A stretch of 64,000 nucleotides of DNA from Paenibacillus doosanensis. Its GTDB lineage: Bacteria > Bacillota > Bacilli > Paenibacillales > NBRC-103111. The notes below the pieces were generated by a model. The model saw nothing but the letters and a program-made list of their open reading frames with translations. It had not been told where the DNA came from and searched no databases. The stretch spans positions 24,481 to 88,480 of the forward strand of contig NZ_JANYUY010000033.1 of the NCBI RefSeq assembly GCF_025060755.1, read 5' to 3'. Of this stretch, positions 9,831-18,029 are shown in pieces. The translations under genes were made by a program, and so were the position numbers. The number at the start of each line of letters is the position of its first letter. Position 1 is the stretch's first letter.

Positions 9831-10724
9831 TTATCGAAGCGCCGACTCCGCCTGAATCGTCCTTCCGATATCTAGAACGGCTGAATAGAACTCCGTGCAT
9901 TCCCCTTTTAGCGCAATCAGATTCGTCCGCAAAGAAAGGCTGGCCAGAGACGGAGCGTCGATCGGAACCAGCCGCCCTTCCTCCCGTTCCTTGGCGACGG
10001 AGAGCGACGGCAGGAAGCTGATGCCGACTTGTTTCAGAACCAGCTTCTTCGCGGTTTCCAGATTATCGACATGGAATTCGATATTCGGCGGCTGGTCTAG
10101 CGCGTCGAACAGGCGGTGAATCTTCATCCAATCGAGCGAGCCGCATTCAAAAAACACTAACGGCTGGCTGCCGACATCCTCCATCGTCACCTCCTTCATG
10201 CCGATAAACGGATGCCCCTCATGAACAAACAGCCGGATCGGATCTTCATAGAATTTGACCGAGTCCGCGTGGGGATGCGTGAGATTTCGCACAAGCCCCA
10301 GCTCGATCTCTTTATTGACCAGCTTCTCCATGATCGCCTCGCTGGAAGCGGTAATCAGCTTGATCTGAACATTCGGATACCGGAGTTTCAGCAGCGGCAA
10401 TATTTCCGGTACGATATAATTGGATACGGACACCATGCAGCCTATTCTCAGCTCATGCAGCTCCGCTCTCATCTGCTGCAGTTGCTGCTTTCCCTTCTTC
10501 ATCGCCTGCAGTATTTGCTGGGCATAAGGGAGAAACTGCTTGCCTTTTTCCGTCAGCGTAAAATGTCTTCCTTCCCGTTCGAACAGCTTCGCGTCCAGTT
10601 CCCTCTCCAGCGCCTGAATTCGCGCCGATACGGAAGGCTGGGACAGGAATAACGCGTCGGCCGCCTTATTGAAGCTGTTAAAATGAATGACATACACGAA
10701 AGCCTCGATATGATCCAGATTCAT
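9831..10724 (-). CDS. LysR-family transcriptional regulator
   Basis: DNA-binding regulator of 297 residues. The N-terminal winged helix-turn-helix (residues 1-60) contains NKAADALFLSQPSVSARIQALERELDAKLFER; the remainder is the usual co-inducer-binding domain. The ATG at 10724 is preferred (MNLDHIEAFVYV) because the family begins there and a purine-rich AGGGGG lies 9 bases upstream. It is transcribed in the same direction as, and directly upstream of, the monooxygenase/ABC operon, which it probably controls, like YtlI over the ytm operon in B. subtilis. The effector is unknown. Confidence 0.88.
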   Translation of the reverse strand: MNLDHIEAFVYVIHFNSFNKAADALFLSQPSVSARIQALERELDAKLFEREGRHFTLTEKGKQFLPYAQQILQAMKKGKQQLQQMRAELHELRIGCMVSVSNYIVPEILPLLKLRYPNVQIKLITASSEAIMEKLVNKEIELGLVRNLTHPHADSVKFYEDPIRLFVHEGHPFIGMKEVTMEDVGSQPLVFFECGSLDWMKIHRLFDALDQPPNIEFHVDNLETAKKLVLKQVGISFLPSLSVAKEREEGRLVPIDAPSLASLSLRTNLIALKGECTEFYSAVLDIGRTIQAESALR

Positions 10725-11123
10725 TGCTGCGGGCCCCCTATCGTTTTCTATGACCTGATCTTTTTTTGGCAAAACAAAAAAGACACATCTACCCCTTCTC
10801 TATCGAGGCCTATGTATCTCCAGTCGTTCCGGTGGATACCGATAATTCCTATGTGATTAGTTGTATTTATTTTATGAGCAGTCCATCGTTTTGTCAATGA
10901 TTTTTACAACTTTCTCCTCTTTTTTCGAAAGCGGCTTATTTACAAAACGGAACCGCCGGTTCGAACAAATCTCGTTTGACTCTTGACGGGCATTATGTTA
11001 TGTTACTACTAATAGGCATTCCCCCTTATGCAAGGGTGGAATGCCTTACTGCATACAGGGACATTTTACATTAATTGGTTAATCCTTCCTGTGCAGCAAA
11101 ATATGATCGAGAAGGGTGATAGT
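10725..11123. promoter_or_regulatory. Divergent control region between lysR and cse60
   Basis: For the plus strand there is a sigma-A-like promoter, TTGACT at 10976-10981 and TATGTT at 10999-11004 with a 17-base spacer. The expected transcript would begin almost at a hairpin, GGCATTCC...GGAATGCC (11015-11045), which could protect the 5' end of the cse60 message. For the minus strand, a box reading ATAGGAATTAT (about 10840-10855) and a T-run lie upstream of lysR. No gene is seen in this 400-base gap. Confidence 0.45.
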
Positions 11124-11321
11124 ATGATTCAAGTCAAGGAATTTATCGATTCGGACAGCAGCTATGCCGAAAGAAAAGCCAACGATTTTCTGGCTACCTT
11201 AAAGGAAGAGCAGTTCGTCAGCATCAGCTACGGCACGTTAATCAAAAGCAAGCCCGATAAAAGCGAATACCAACGCAGCACGATTCTGGTCGTGTACAGA
11301 ACTTCTAATACTGGAGATTAG
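11124..11321 (+). CDS. cse60: Sporulation protein Cse60 homologue
   Basis: Small acidic-basic protein of 65 residues, starting MIQVKEFIDSDSSYAERKAN and carrying the family pattern FLATLKEEQFVSISYG and ILVVYRT near the end. Cse60 in B. subtilis is made in the mother cell during sporulation; its biochemical role is not known. The ATG at 11124 follows AAGGGTGAT; a longer upstream reading has no ribosome binding site and runs through the leader hairpin. A second tiny gene follows five bases after the stop. Confidence 0.7.
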   Translation: MIQVKEFIDSDSSYAERKANDFLATLKEEQFVSISYGTLIKSKPDKSEYQRSTILVVYRTSNTGD

Positions 11322-11326
11322 TTTGA

Positions 11327-11458
11327 ATGAATCGTGATGCCCGTCGCAATGACAGCTCCAACAACAACGAGAACTTGTTCCGAATTCTCTTCTTGGCCGT
11401 ATCGGTCCTATCCTCTGTCGCCTTGGCCGTATTGGTCGTCATATGGATTGTCTGGTAG
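11327..11458 (+). CDS. Unlisted 43-residue single-span membrane protein
   Basis: Opens five bases after the cse60 stop and is probably co-transcribed. The predicted peptide has a polar Asn/Arg/Asp/Ser-rich N-terminus (residues 1-16) and one long hydrophobic helix from about residue 17 to the end, which finishes IWIVW. A GGAG lies about 10 bases upstream of the ATG. I do not recognise the family. The clean helix and tight spacing support translation. It may be a spore-membrane or regulatory miniprotein. Confidence 0.5.
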   Translation: MNRDARRNDSSNNNENLFRILFLAVSVLSSVALAVLVVIWIVW

Positions 11459-11724
11459 CCCACAGAGGCGTGCACAACCCGCCGGAAGGTTCGTTCGTCT
11501 CGACCGAACAATCCGAGCTCGGGTCTCGCCGCTCAATGGAAGCGCATTCACTATAAGATGCAGAAAACGAGGAAACGTCCGTCCCCGCCGTATAAAGCGC
11601 GCAAGACGGCCGTTTCCTTCTCCAACTATTCCTCGTCCATAGCCCCAAGTAAAACCGCTTCTTGGCGGCGGTTATCGGCTGTATCTTCTCAGTTGACATG
11701 TTCTCCACTCATCCACCGCGCCTC
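11459..11724. other. Gap with no recognised gene
   Basis: Several frames are open on both strands here because stops are scarce, but none has a ribosome binding site, a family motif or a plausible composition. No terminator hairpin with a T-run was found. Confidence 0.4.
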
Positions 11725-12600
11725 TTAACCGAATCTTCTGCGGTAACCGCATTTTCTGCACAGCTCTTCGACAACTTCTCTTCGGGAAAACCCGTCATAC
11801 AGCTTGGTCGCCCGCTCGCCCGCAATAATTTCCGCGAACGGCTTGTCGTGAACGTTGCCCAAATTAATGACGCCCTCTCCGTCCAGACAGCACGGCACGA
11901 CCGTACCGTTCGATAAAATCGCCGCCTGGTTGCGCAGGCCGTGGCAAAAGCCCTTGCCCTCATCTTCCTCTTCCTTCAGATCGGGCCATTGAAACTCATG
12001 ATCCTGGTTAATGTAAATACGATCGGCAATTTTGGTGCCGCTGCCCCGCACGACTTTCTCTTCGATCCGGTAATCAAGGCCGAATTCCCGTTCGATCATC
12101 GATAGCATTTCCCTGTTCCGCTGTCTTTCCGCATTCGTCGTATTATCCGGATCGAGATTCCACAGCCGCAGCGAGATGGTCACATTATTTTTTTCCGAAG
12201 CCTCTTTGGCAAAAGACAGCACGTTGGCGACATAACCTTCCCGGTCCTTTGAACCGACATGGCCGTCGAAGCTGTGCAGCGAGATGTTGACCTGACGCAG
12301 CGCCGGCTTCATCATAATTTTGTGCCGCACCTTCGGCAGCAGCGTTCCGTTCGTCGTCAGGTTCACTTTGAACCCCCGCTCATGGCTTAAGTCGAGCAGC
12401 TCGTCGATTTTGGGATGAAGCAGCGGCTCGCCCTTCACATGGAAATAAATGTAATCGGTGAACGGCTTCACCTGATCGAGAATATGCGTAAACGCGTCGA
12501 TCTTGATAAAATTCGCCTGACGCTTGGTCGGCGGGCAGAAGGTGCAGGCCAAATTGCACACACTCGTAATTTCAACATAAAACTTTTTAAATTTTCTCAT
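11725..12600 (-). CDS. Radical SAM/SPASM-type protein
   Basis: Iron-sulfur enzyme of 291 residues that would cleave S-adenosylmethionine to start radical chemistry. The cluster motif CxxxCxxC is Cys15, Cys19 and Cys22 (CNLACTFC). Further Cys lie at the C-terminus (VVPCCLDGEG and ELCRKCG), as in SPASM proteins that bind auxiliary clusters. The ATG at 12600 follows GAAGGAAG. No peptide precursor or other biosynthesis gene is adjacent, so a maturase role cannot be claimed; it may be a stand-alone cofactor or nucleotide-modifying enzyme. Confidence 0.85.
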   Translation of the reverse strand: MRKFKKFYVEITSVCNLACTFCPPTKRQANFIKIDAFTHILDQVKPFTDYIYFHVKGEPLLHPKIDELLDLSHERGFKVNLTTNGTLLPKVRHKIMMKPALRQVNISLHSFDGHVGSKDREGYVANVLSFAKEASEKNNVTISLRLWNLDPDNTTNAERQRNREMLSMIEREFGLDYRIEEKVVRGSGTKIADRIYINQDHEFQWPDLKEEEDEGKGFCHGLRNQAAILSNGTVVPCCLDGEGVINLGNVHDKPFAEIIAGERATKLYDGFSRREVVEELCRKCGYRRRFG

Positions 12601-12689
12601 TCGGCTTCCTTCTTCTATGTGCTGTAATCGATATTTATATTCTACCATCCTACACTAGGAAGCGCACCTGCCGCCATTCTTTTTTATGG

Positions 12690-12745
12690 CAAAAAAAGCC
12701 GCAGCAGCGAAGAATCGAAGGTTTCGTTTCTTCGGCCGCAGCAGC
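12690..12745 (-). terminator. Rho-independent terminator of gluconokinase gene
   Basis: On the minus strand a long stem (CCGAAGAAACGAA pairing with TTCGATTCTTCG) is followed by GGC and seven T residues, just after the gntK stop. Confidence 0.8.
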
Positions 12746-12761
12746 CGGGGGCCAAAACAAA

Positions 12762-14300
12762 TTATAGATACTTCCGCTGGAAAGCGGCGATTTCCCCGTA
12801 CTCCTCTTTCATCAGCCGGGAAATTCGCACGTAGATGCGGCTCAAATCGCGATAGATCGGGACATAGTCCTGATTCGGAGCATGATGATGCGACGCCCCG
12901 ACCATCCGGGAGACGACATGCAGCGAATCGACTTCGCCGAGCGCGTACAAGCCGAGGATCGCGGCGCCGAGACAAGAGCTCTCCACGCTCTCGGGAACGT
13001 AGACCTCCCGGTCGAATATGTCCGCCATCATCTGGCGCCACAGCTCCGAGCGAGCGAAGCCGCCTGTCGCTTGAATTTTGCCCGGCTGGCCGATCAGCTC
13101 CTGCAAAGCCATGAACACGGTATACAGGTTGAAAATAACCCCTTCGAGCACGGCGCGGATCATATGCTCCTTCTTATGATGCAGGCCGAGTCCGAAAAAC
13201 GAGCCGCGGGCATTGGCATCCCATAGCGGAGCCCTCTCGCCGGTCAAGTAAGGATGAAAGATCAGGCCGCCTGCTCCGGGCTTTACCCGGGAGGCGATCT
13301 CGGTCAAAATATCGTACGGGTCCCGCCCCAGGCGGACCGCCGTCTCCATCTCCGCGGCGCACAGCTGATCCCGCACCCAGCGGAAAATCATCCCGCCGTT
13401 ATTGACGGGTCCGCCGATCACCCAATGCCGCTCCGTCAGCGCGTAGCAGAAGATGCGCCCCTTGGGATCGGTCACCGGGCGGTCCGTTACTGTGCGGATC
13501 GCTCCGCTCGTCCCGATGGTGACGGCTACCGTTCCCGGATCGATCGCGTTGACGCCGAGATTGGACAGTACGCCGTCGCTTGCACCTACGACGAAGGGAA
13601 CCGACTCCGGCAGGTTCATCTGCTTGGCCCATGCCGGGTCCAAGCCGGTCATCGCGCGCGTGGTCGGCACAGGCTCGGATAGTTTGTCCGCGGTGACGCC
13701 GGCTACTTGCAGCGCCTCCTCGTCCCAGGTCAGCCGCTCCAGATGGAACAGGCCGGTGGCCGAGGCGATGGAATAATCGATCACATACCGCTTGAACAGC
13801 TTATAGAAGACGTACTCCTTGATCGAAATGAACTTATGCGCCTTGGCGAACAGCTCCTGCTCCTCGTGGCGCAGCCAAGTCAGCTTGCTGAGCGGCGACA
13901 TCGGGTGCAGCGGCGTGCCCGTACGCAAGTACAGCCGGTGGCCGTTCATCTCCTCGCGAATTCGTTCCGTCCAGCGGGCGCTGCGGTTGTCGGCCCATGT
14001 CATGCAAGCCGTCAGCGGCTGTCCTTGCGCGTCGACCGCAATCAGACTATGCATCGCCGAGCTGAACGACACGCACACCACATCGCTCGGATCGATGCCG
14101 CTATCTGAGACAACCTGCTTGATCGTGCCGACGACGGCGGCGAAGATCTGTTCCGGGTCCTGCTCGGCGACCCCCGGCTTCGGCGAGAACAGCGGGTATT
14201 CCATGCCGCAGCTGGCGACGAGCTTGCCCGACGTATGAAACAATACGGACTTGGTGCTCGTCGTTCCGATGTCCACGCCGATTACAAAGTTGCCGCTCAT
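12762..14300 (-). CDS. gntK: Gluconokinase, FGGY family
   Basis: Phosphorylates gluconate to 6-phosphogluconate, feeding the pentose phosphate pathway. It has 512 residues, matching B. subtilis GntK. The N-terminal ATPase fold begins VIGVDIGTTSTKSVLF; the central GTSGAIRTVTDRP and the C-terminal QATGGFARSELWRQMMADIF are family features. The ATG at 14300 has AAGGAGG with good spacing; the longer upstream reading includes a stretch unlike any kinase. No gluconate permease, dehydrogenase or GntR gene is next to it, so it stands alone. Confidence 0.9.
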   Translation of the reverse strand: MSGNFVIGVDIGTTSTKSVLFHTSGKLVASCGMEYPLFSPKPGVAEQDPEQIFAAVVGTIKQVVSDSGIDPSDVVCVSFSSAMHSLIAVDAQGQPLTACMTWADNRSARWTERIREEMNGHRLYLRTGTPLHPMSPLSKLTWLRHEEQELFAKAHKFISIKEYVFYKLFKRYVIDYSIASATGLFHLERLTWDEEALQVAGVTADKLSEPVPTTRAMTGLDPAWAKQMNLPESVPFVVGASDGVLSNLGVNAIDPGTVAVTIGTSGAIRTVTDRPVTDPKGRIFCYALTERHWVIGGPVNNGGMIFRWVRDQLCAAEMETAVRLGRDPYDILTEIASRVKPGAGGLIFHPYLTGERAPLWDANARGSFFGLGLHHKKEHMIRAVLEGVIFNLYTVFMALQELIGQPGKIQATGGFARSELWRQMMADIFDREVYVPESVESSCLGAAILGLYALGEVDSLHVVSRMVGASHHHAPNQDYVPIYRDLSRIYVRISRLMKEEYGEIAAFQRKYL

Positions 14301-14557
14301 GATTTCACCCTCCTTAAGCCTGATCTGCACCCCTTCATGAGGTAATCCCCTCATGGCCGCCGAACTCGTTGCGCATGTCGGTACCCTTACCCTTCGATAA
14401 CCATTTATGAATAACATCGCAGCGGCGCGTTCCGGGCCCCCAAGCTTCACCCTTTACTTTGCCCAAATTATGACTACTTACCCATATTTTCATACCGGCT
14501 AACCTGAAAAGCTGGCAGCCCCTCCGCTCGTTACTCACCGGGCTTCTGAGTCCACGA
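14301..14557. other. Upstream region of gluconokinase gene, nothing recognised
   Basis: It presumably contains the gntK promoter, but I could not identify convincing -35/-10 elements or an operator. A 67-residue open frame on the minus strand has no ribosome binding site or family resemblance. Confidence 0.35.
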
Positions 14558-14605
14558 CAAAAAGCTGCTTCTCAAGCGGGCGATTACCCGCTTAAAAAAG
14601 CAGCC
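14558..14605 (-). terminator. Nested hairpin terminator
   Basis: The inner stem AAGCGGG/CCCGCTT lies within an outer stem GCTGCTT/AAGCAGC, followed on the minus strand by TTTTTG. It sits 11 bases beyond the stop of a truncated EcfT-like fragment, so it probably served that lost gene. Confidence 0.7.
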
Positions 14606-14615
14606 TGAATACAGC

Positions 14616-14702
14616 TTACAGCCAAACTATCAGCGCCAGCAGAAATACCGACGACGCCAGCACCGCGTAGTCCCGCAGCGCAAAGCGGTAGAGGCGGATT
14701 GG
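14616..14702 (-). pseudogene. 3' fragment of an EcfT-like transporter subunit
   Basis: About 28 codons ending in a TAA at 14616-14618 read IRLYRFALRDYAVLASSV and then a hydrophobic helix LLALIVWL. This fits the C-terminus of energy-coupling-factor T proteins, which end with an Arg-rich RxxRD turn and one helix. A stop lies directly upstream in this frame, so the rest of the gene is gone. The next few bases belong to a different gene fragment in another frame. The match is to a short end and stays tentative. Confidence 0.5.
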
Positions 14703-14810
14703 CGCCCGCCGCAATCTCGAATCCGTCCTTCAACCGGTTCAGCGTATCTCGTTGAATCGCTTGGCCGCTTCGTCCTAGACCGATAATCGCGGCCCGCAGC
14801 CGCTCATGAC
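14703..14810 (-). pseudogene. 5' fragment of a Gfo/Idh/MocA oxidoreductase
   Basis: In another frame from the EcfT-like piece, the minus strand reads ERLRAAIIGLGRSGQAIQRD and continues LNRLKDGFEIAA. That is the first beta strand, the GxGxxG nucleotide-binding loop and the first helix of the Rossmann fold. After this the frame passes straight into the EcfT-like fragment, so the remaining ~300 residues are missing. No start codon with a ribosome site is seen. A deletion joining two unrelated genes explains the structure. Confidence 0.55.
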
Positions 14811-14907
14811 TTGTCGTCCTCGTCGACTGACAATGATATAAAAAACTTCTGCGGCAGACGCCGCTTACCGCCTGTTCGCGTTTATAGCCGTTCCGGTACG
14901 GCGAATG

Positions 14908-15711
14908 TCAGTTCAAGCTTCGCATAAACTGAACGTACTGAGGGAAGGCGATATCGGGTTCCGCCAGTTCGGGATGCCATTTCTTCTCCCATTCCAGCGT
15001 GTAGTAACCGTCATAGCCCCGCTCCTGCAGCAGCGTATGCATCGATTTCAGCGGCACGTCCCCTTCGCCCAGCAGACAGTATTGGAACCCGCCTTCCGGC
15101 TTCTTATAGGAATCCTTCACATGCGTATAGTGAATCCACGGGCCGAGCGCCGCCCACGTTTCCTCCGGCCGCTCGCCCAGCATCCGGTACGGATGATGCA
15201 GATCCCACAGCACGCCGACCGCCTCGGGGTCGACCTGCTTCATTACCGTCAAGACATCGGCGCAAGCGGTCCAATCGTCATGGGTTTCCAGCAGCAGCTT
15301 GACGCCGTATTCCTTGGCGACCGCCGCCATCTCTTCCAGATGACGGACTGCCGTCCGCACCGCTTCGTCCCGGCTCAAATCGCCGATCGAGCCGCCGAAG
15401 ACGCGGATATAGCGCGTGTCGAAGAAGGAGCACAGCTTGGCGTATTCGCGAATCTCGGCGAGATTGCGCTCGAAGTTGTCCTTCGAAACGATATGAACGG
15501 AGCTGGAGAAGCACGATACGGCGAGCCCTGCGCCGCGAATTTGCTCCCTCGTCCGGGAGACGCCTCCTGAGAACGCCGGCAGCTTGTACAGATTCATCTC
15601 CCCGGCGAGTCCGCGAAAATCGACGGCGTCGAAGCCGTACTCGGCGGCACTGTGAATAATACGGTCAAGCTCCCAATCCGGACAGCCTAGCGTGGTAAAA
15701 GATAGTTTCAT
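14908..15711 (-). CDS. Sugar phosphate isomerase/epimerase-like TIM-barrel protein
   Basis: Xylose-isomerase-like TIM barrel of 267 residues, in the AP endonuclease 2/IolE-IolI group. Typical strand-end residues are visible: VDFRGL near residue 33, LLLETHDDW, GVLWDLHHP, IHYTHVKDS and YTLEWEKKWHPE, giving the Glu/Asp/His set for a divalent metal. The ATG at 15711 follows GAAGG and GGAGG. It is isolated between two gene graveyards; a role in cyclitol or sugar-acid catabolism is the family expectation, not shown here. Confidence 0.82.
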   Translation of the reverse strand: MKLSFTTLGCPDWELDRIIHSAAEYGFDAVDFRGLAGEMNLYKLPAFSGGVSRTREQIRGAGLAVSCFSSSVHIVSKDNFERNLAEIREYAKLCSFFDTRYIRVFGGSIGDLSRDEAVRTAVRHLEEMAAVAKEYGVKLLLETHDDWTACADVLTVMKQVDPEAVGVLWDLHHPYRMLGERPEETWAALGPWIHYTHVKDSYKKPEGGFQYCLLGEGDVPLKSMHTLLQERGYDGYYTLEWEKKWHPELAEPDIAFPQYVQFMRSLN

Positions 15712-16303
15712 ATAACCTTCATCCTCCCGCAAGTTAAAATCAATGAATAGATAATGCCGCCTCGTCGCGGAGCGCCCAGCCCAGCCCCTTCTCCCTCGAA
15801 CCGTTTCATTCTGACGTATTCGGGTCGTCCCCGCCGTATTAACTGTTTTTTTCGATACCGGTCATAGGCGTCCTCATAAAATTTTAATGACTGCGTCCAT
15901 CCCCATTTCTTTCCGGACGCTTCACGTATTTATCGTAAATCGGCTCGACCGGCCTTCATCCTTCTTGCCGCTGCCGGTCGGGTCTTGTGCCCGGAACGCC
16001 TTCAGATGTCCGGCAATATTCCTCCGCCGTCTTCGGCACCGGTGCAGCCCGAGCTTATCGAGCCAATCCCGGCGAATATCCCTCCCTTCCGAAGCCTCTG
16101 CTTCCATTATATAGGGGATATAATACAATTTGCCGCCCCTTGCGACAGATCCTGCTTTGGCGTACGTATTATCCTGCAAAAACTGCTTGATATGAGGCGC
16201 GTACTCGTCGATCGGCGGATCGAGCGGCTCCATGGCTCCGTCCAGCGCCGCCCTGTTCAAGATTGGGTATGGAGTTTCCACTTCGCAAGCTTCACGGGCA
16301 AAC
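15712..16303. other. Gene-remnant gap between isomerase gene and repeat copy 1
   Basis: Apart from the binding-protein remnant, nothing intact is seen. The upstream edge near 15711-15760 must hold the ribosome site and probably the promoter of the TIM-barrel gene, but no clear promoter could be placed. Confidence 0.4.
15922..16281 (-). pseudogene. Decayed family 1 solute-binding protein fragment
   Basis: The minus strand carries a recognisable middle piece of an extracellular sugar-binding protein: LDPPIDEYAPHIKQFLQDNT, then GKLYYIPYIMEAEASEG and RDWLDKLGL. After this the frame shifts: the alternative frame continues APVPKTAEEYC, and the original frame resumes with LKAFRAQDPTGSGKKDEG. No signal peptide, C-terminal half or ribosome site remains, and I see no intact copy nearby. 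It is a remnant with at least one frameshift. Confidence 0.65.
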
Positions 16304-16477
16304 GGAACAAATCCCCCAAAAGTGACGTGATGCTCTGAAGCTTATTCCGTCCGCATCCAGCCTAAGCTGGATCGGCGTCTAACCAATCCGCCGGGATCGT
16401 TCTATGGGTAGACATTCCTTTCGGGGGAGCCCACGGATTTCCACAGGATATGGCTGCGCATCATTTCCTAAACAACG
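16304..16477 (+). repeat. Dispersed structured repeat, copy 1
   Basis: Begins GGAACAAATCCCCCAAAAG and ends CATTTCCTAAACAACG. The outer arms TCCCCC/GGGGGA pair. Internal hairpins are ATCCAGC-CTAA-GCTGGAT and GTCTAACC/GGGTAGAC (one mismatch), and a 3' hairpin GGATATG/CATTTCC lies outside the outer stem. It lies hard against the terminator of the FGGY kinase gene. It is nearly identical to copy 2 except for about eight bases around 16384-16393. It carries no open reading frame of note. Confidence 0.85.
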
Positions 16478-16510
16478 AAAAGGCCGCTCCTTGAACAAGA
16501 GCGGCCTTTT
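16477..16510 (-). terminator. Bidirectional terminator after the FGGY kinase gene
   Basis: AAAAGGCCGCTC pairs with GAGCGGCCTTTT around a nine-base loop. It ends the minus-strand kinase transcript and directly abuts repeat copy 1. Confidence 0.85.
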
Positions 16511-16535
16511 CATTATATAGTATTCGCCGCGCGGA

Positions 16536-18029
16536 TCAGCGGCCGGTCAGCACCGTAGCGACCGCCTGCCGCCACCCGGCGTAATAGCTTTCCCGCCGGA
16601 CTGCGTCCATGGCGGGCCGATACTCGCGGTATACGGCCGGAAGCGCGGCGATCTCGTCCTGCGAGCGCCAGAAGCCGACCCCGAGGCCGCCCAAGTATAC
16701 GGAGCCGATCGCCGACAGCTCCGCCACTTCCGGCTTCGCAACCGGCTGTCCCAGCATATCCGCCTGGAACTGCATCAGCGCGGCGTTATCCGATGCGCCG
16801 CCGTCGGCGCGCAGCTCCGCCAAGCGCAGGCCGGAGGCCGACTCCAGCAGCTTCACCGCGTCGCATACTTGATAAGCGATGCTCTCCAGCGCAGCCCGCA
16901 CGATGTGCGCCTTGCCCGTGCCGCGGTTCATCCCGGTAATCGACGCTCTGGCGTAAGCGTCCCAATAAGGGGCGCCGAGGCCGACGAAGGCCGGCACGAG
17001 ATAGACGCCCTCGTTGTCCGGGGCGCCGGCCAGCAGCTCCTCCATCTCGGAGAAGCTGGAGAACAGGCCCAGATTATCCCGCACCCACTTGATGCTGTCG
17101 CCGGAAGTGCGGATTACCGCCTCCAGCGCATACGCCACCTTGCCGCCCGCGCCCCAGGCGACGGCGCTGACGAGTCCTTCTCCGGCGTCAGCCAGCTGCC
17201 CTCCCACATTCATCAGCACCGAGGTGCCGGTGCCGTAGGTCGCCTTGGCCATGCCCGGCAGCCAGCAGCGGTTCCCGTACAGCGCCGCCTGCGAATCGCC
17301 GATGATGCCGGAGATCGGAATACGCTCCGGGAACAAATCCGGATCTTCGGTATATCCGAAGACGGCGTCGGACGGCTTCGCCTCGGGAAGCAGCTCCGCG
17401 GGAACGCCGAACAGGCTGCACATCTCCTCATCCCATCGCAGCGTGCGGATGTTAAACAATGAAGTGCGGCTCGCATTCGTATAGTCGGTCGCATGCACCC
17501 GGCCGCCCGTCAGCTTCCACAGCAGCCAGCTGTCGACGGTGCCCGCCAGCAGCTTTCCTTCCGCCAGCTTGGCGGCCGCGCCTGCCGCATGATCGAGCAT
17601 CCAGCGCCATTTGGCGGCGGAAAAATACGGGTCGAGCTGCAGGCCGGTAGCCGCCCGCACCTTCGCTTCGTGCCCGGCCGCCTTGTAGGCCCCGCAGGCA
17701 TCCGCCGTCCGCTGGCACTGCCAGACGATAGCCGGATAGACCGGCCGCCCGGTCGTGCGGTCCCACAGAACGGCCGTCTCCCGCTGGTTCGTGATCGTCA
17801 GCGCGGCGAGCTGCTGCGGAGTGATTCCCGCATCGGCGAGCGCCTGCTTGATCGCAGCTTTGACGTTGGCATAGATTTGCTCCGGGTCCTGCTCGACCCA
17901 GCCCGGCTGAGGATAGGCCGTCGTATGGCCGACGGCGCTCCTGGCCGCAATTTGTCCCGATCGGTTGACGACGAGCGCCTTGGTCCCTGACGTGCTTTGA
18001 TCGACGGCGAGGAGAAAGTCCTTGCTCAT
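16536..18029 (-). CDS. FGGY-family carbohydrate kinase, glycerol-kinase-like
   Basis: ATP-dependent sugar/polyol kinase of 497 residues. It has VDQSTSGTKALVV at the N-terminus, ITNQRETAVLWDRTTG, SRTSLFNI, KATYGTGTSVLMNVGG and the C-terminal RADGGASDNAALMQFQADM. These glycerol-kinase motifs are common to several FGGY kinases, so sequence alone does not fix the substrate. The ATG overlaps the stop of the transketolase C-subunit gene by four bases (ATGA), and the operon also has a fucose-type isomerase. D-apulose or another ketopentose is therefore a more likely substrate than glycerol; that is inference from context. Confidence 0.82.
   Translation of the reverse strand: MSKDFLLAVDQSTSGTKALVVNRSGQIAARSAVGHTTAYPQPGWVEQDPEQIYANVKAAIKQALADAGITPQQLAALTITNQRETAVLWDRTTGRPVYPAIVWQCQRTADACGAYKAAGHEAKVRAATGLQLDPYFSAAKWRWMLDHAAGAAAKLAEGKLLAGTVDSWLLWKLTGGRVHATDYTNASRTSLFNIRTLRWDEEMCSLFGVPAELLPEAKPSDAVFGYTEDPDLFPERIPISGIIGDSQAALYGNRCWLPGMAKATYGTGTSVLMNVGGQLADAGEGLVSAVAWGAGGKVAYALEAVIRTSGDSIKWVRDNLGLFSSFSEMEELLAGAPDNEGVYLVPAFVGLGAPYWDAYARASITGMNRGTGKAHIVRAALESIAYQVCDAVKLLESASGLRLAELRADGGASDNAALMQFQADMLGQPVAKPEVAELSAIGSVYLGGLGVGFWRSQDEIAALPAVYREYRPAMDAVRRESYYAGWRQAVATVLTGR

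Noticed and set aside
10745..10860. Possible riboswitch leader before the lysR gene
   Set aside because: A stem and T-run can be drawn, but the conserved core of S-box or T-box elements is absent.
11334..11708. Overlapping frames on both strands downstream of cse60
   Set aside because: No ribosome site or family pattern; the 43-residue frame at 11327 fits better for the first part.
14335..14538. 67-codon minus-strand frame upstream of gntK
   Set aside because: No ribosome site and implausible composition; region is likely promoter.
16304..16477. Known riboswitch or group II intron identity for the dispersed repeat
   Set aside because: No domain V-like hairpin, no intron-encoded protein and no match by eye to the conserved cores of common riboswitches.
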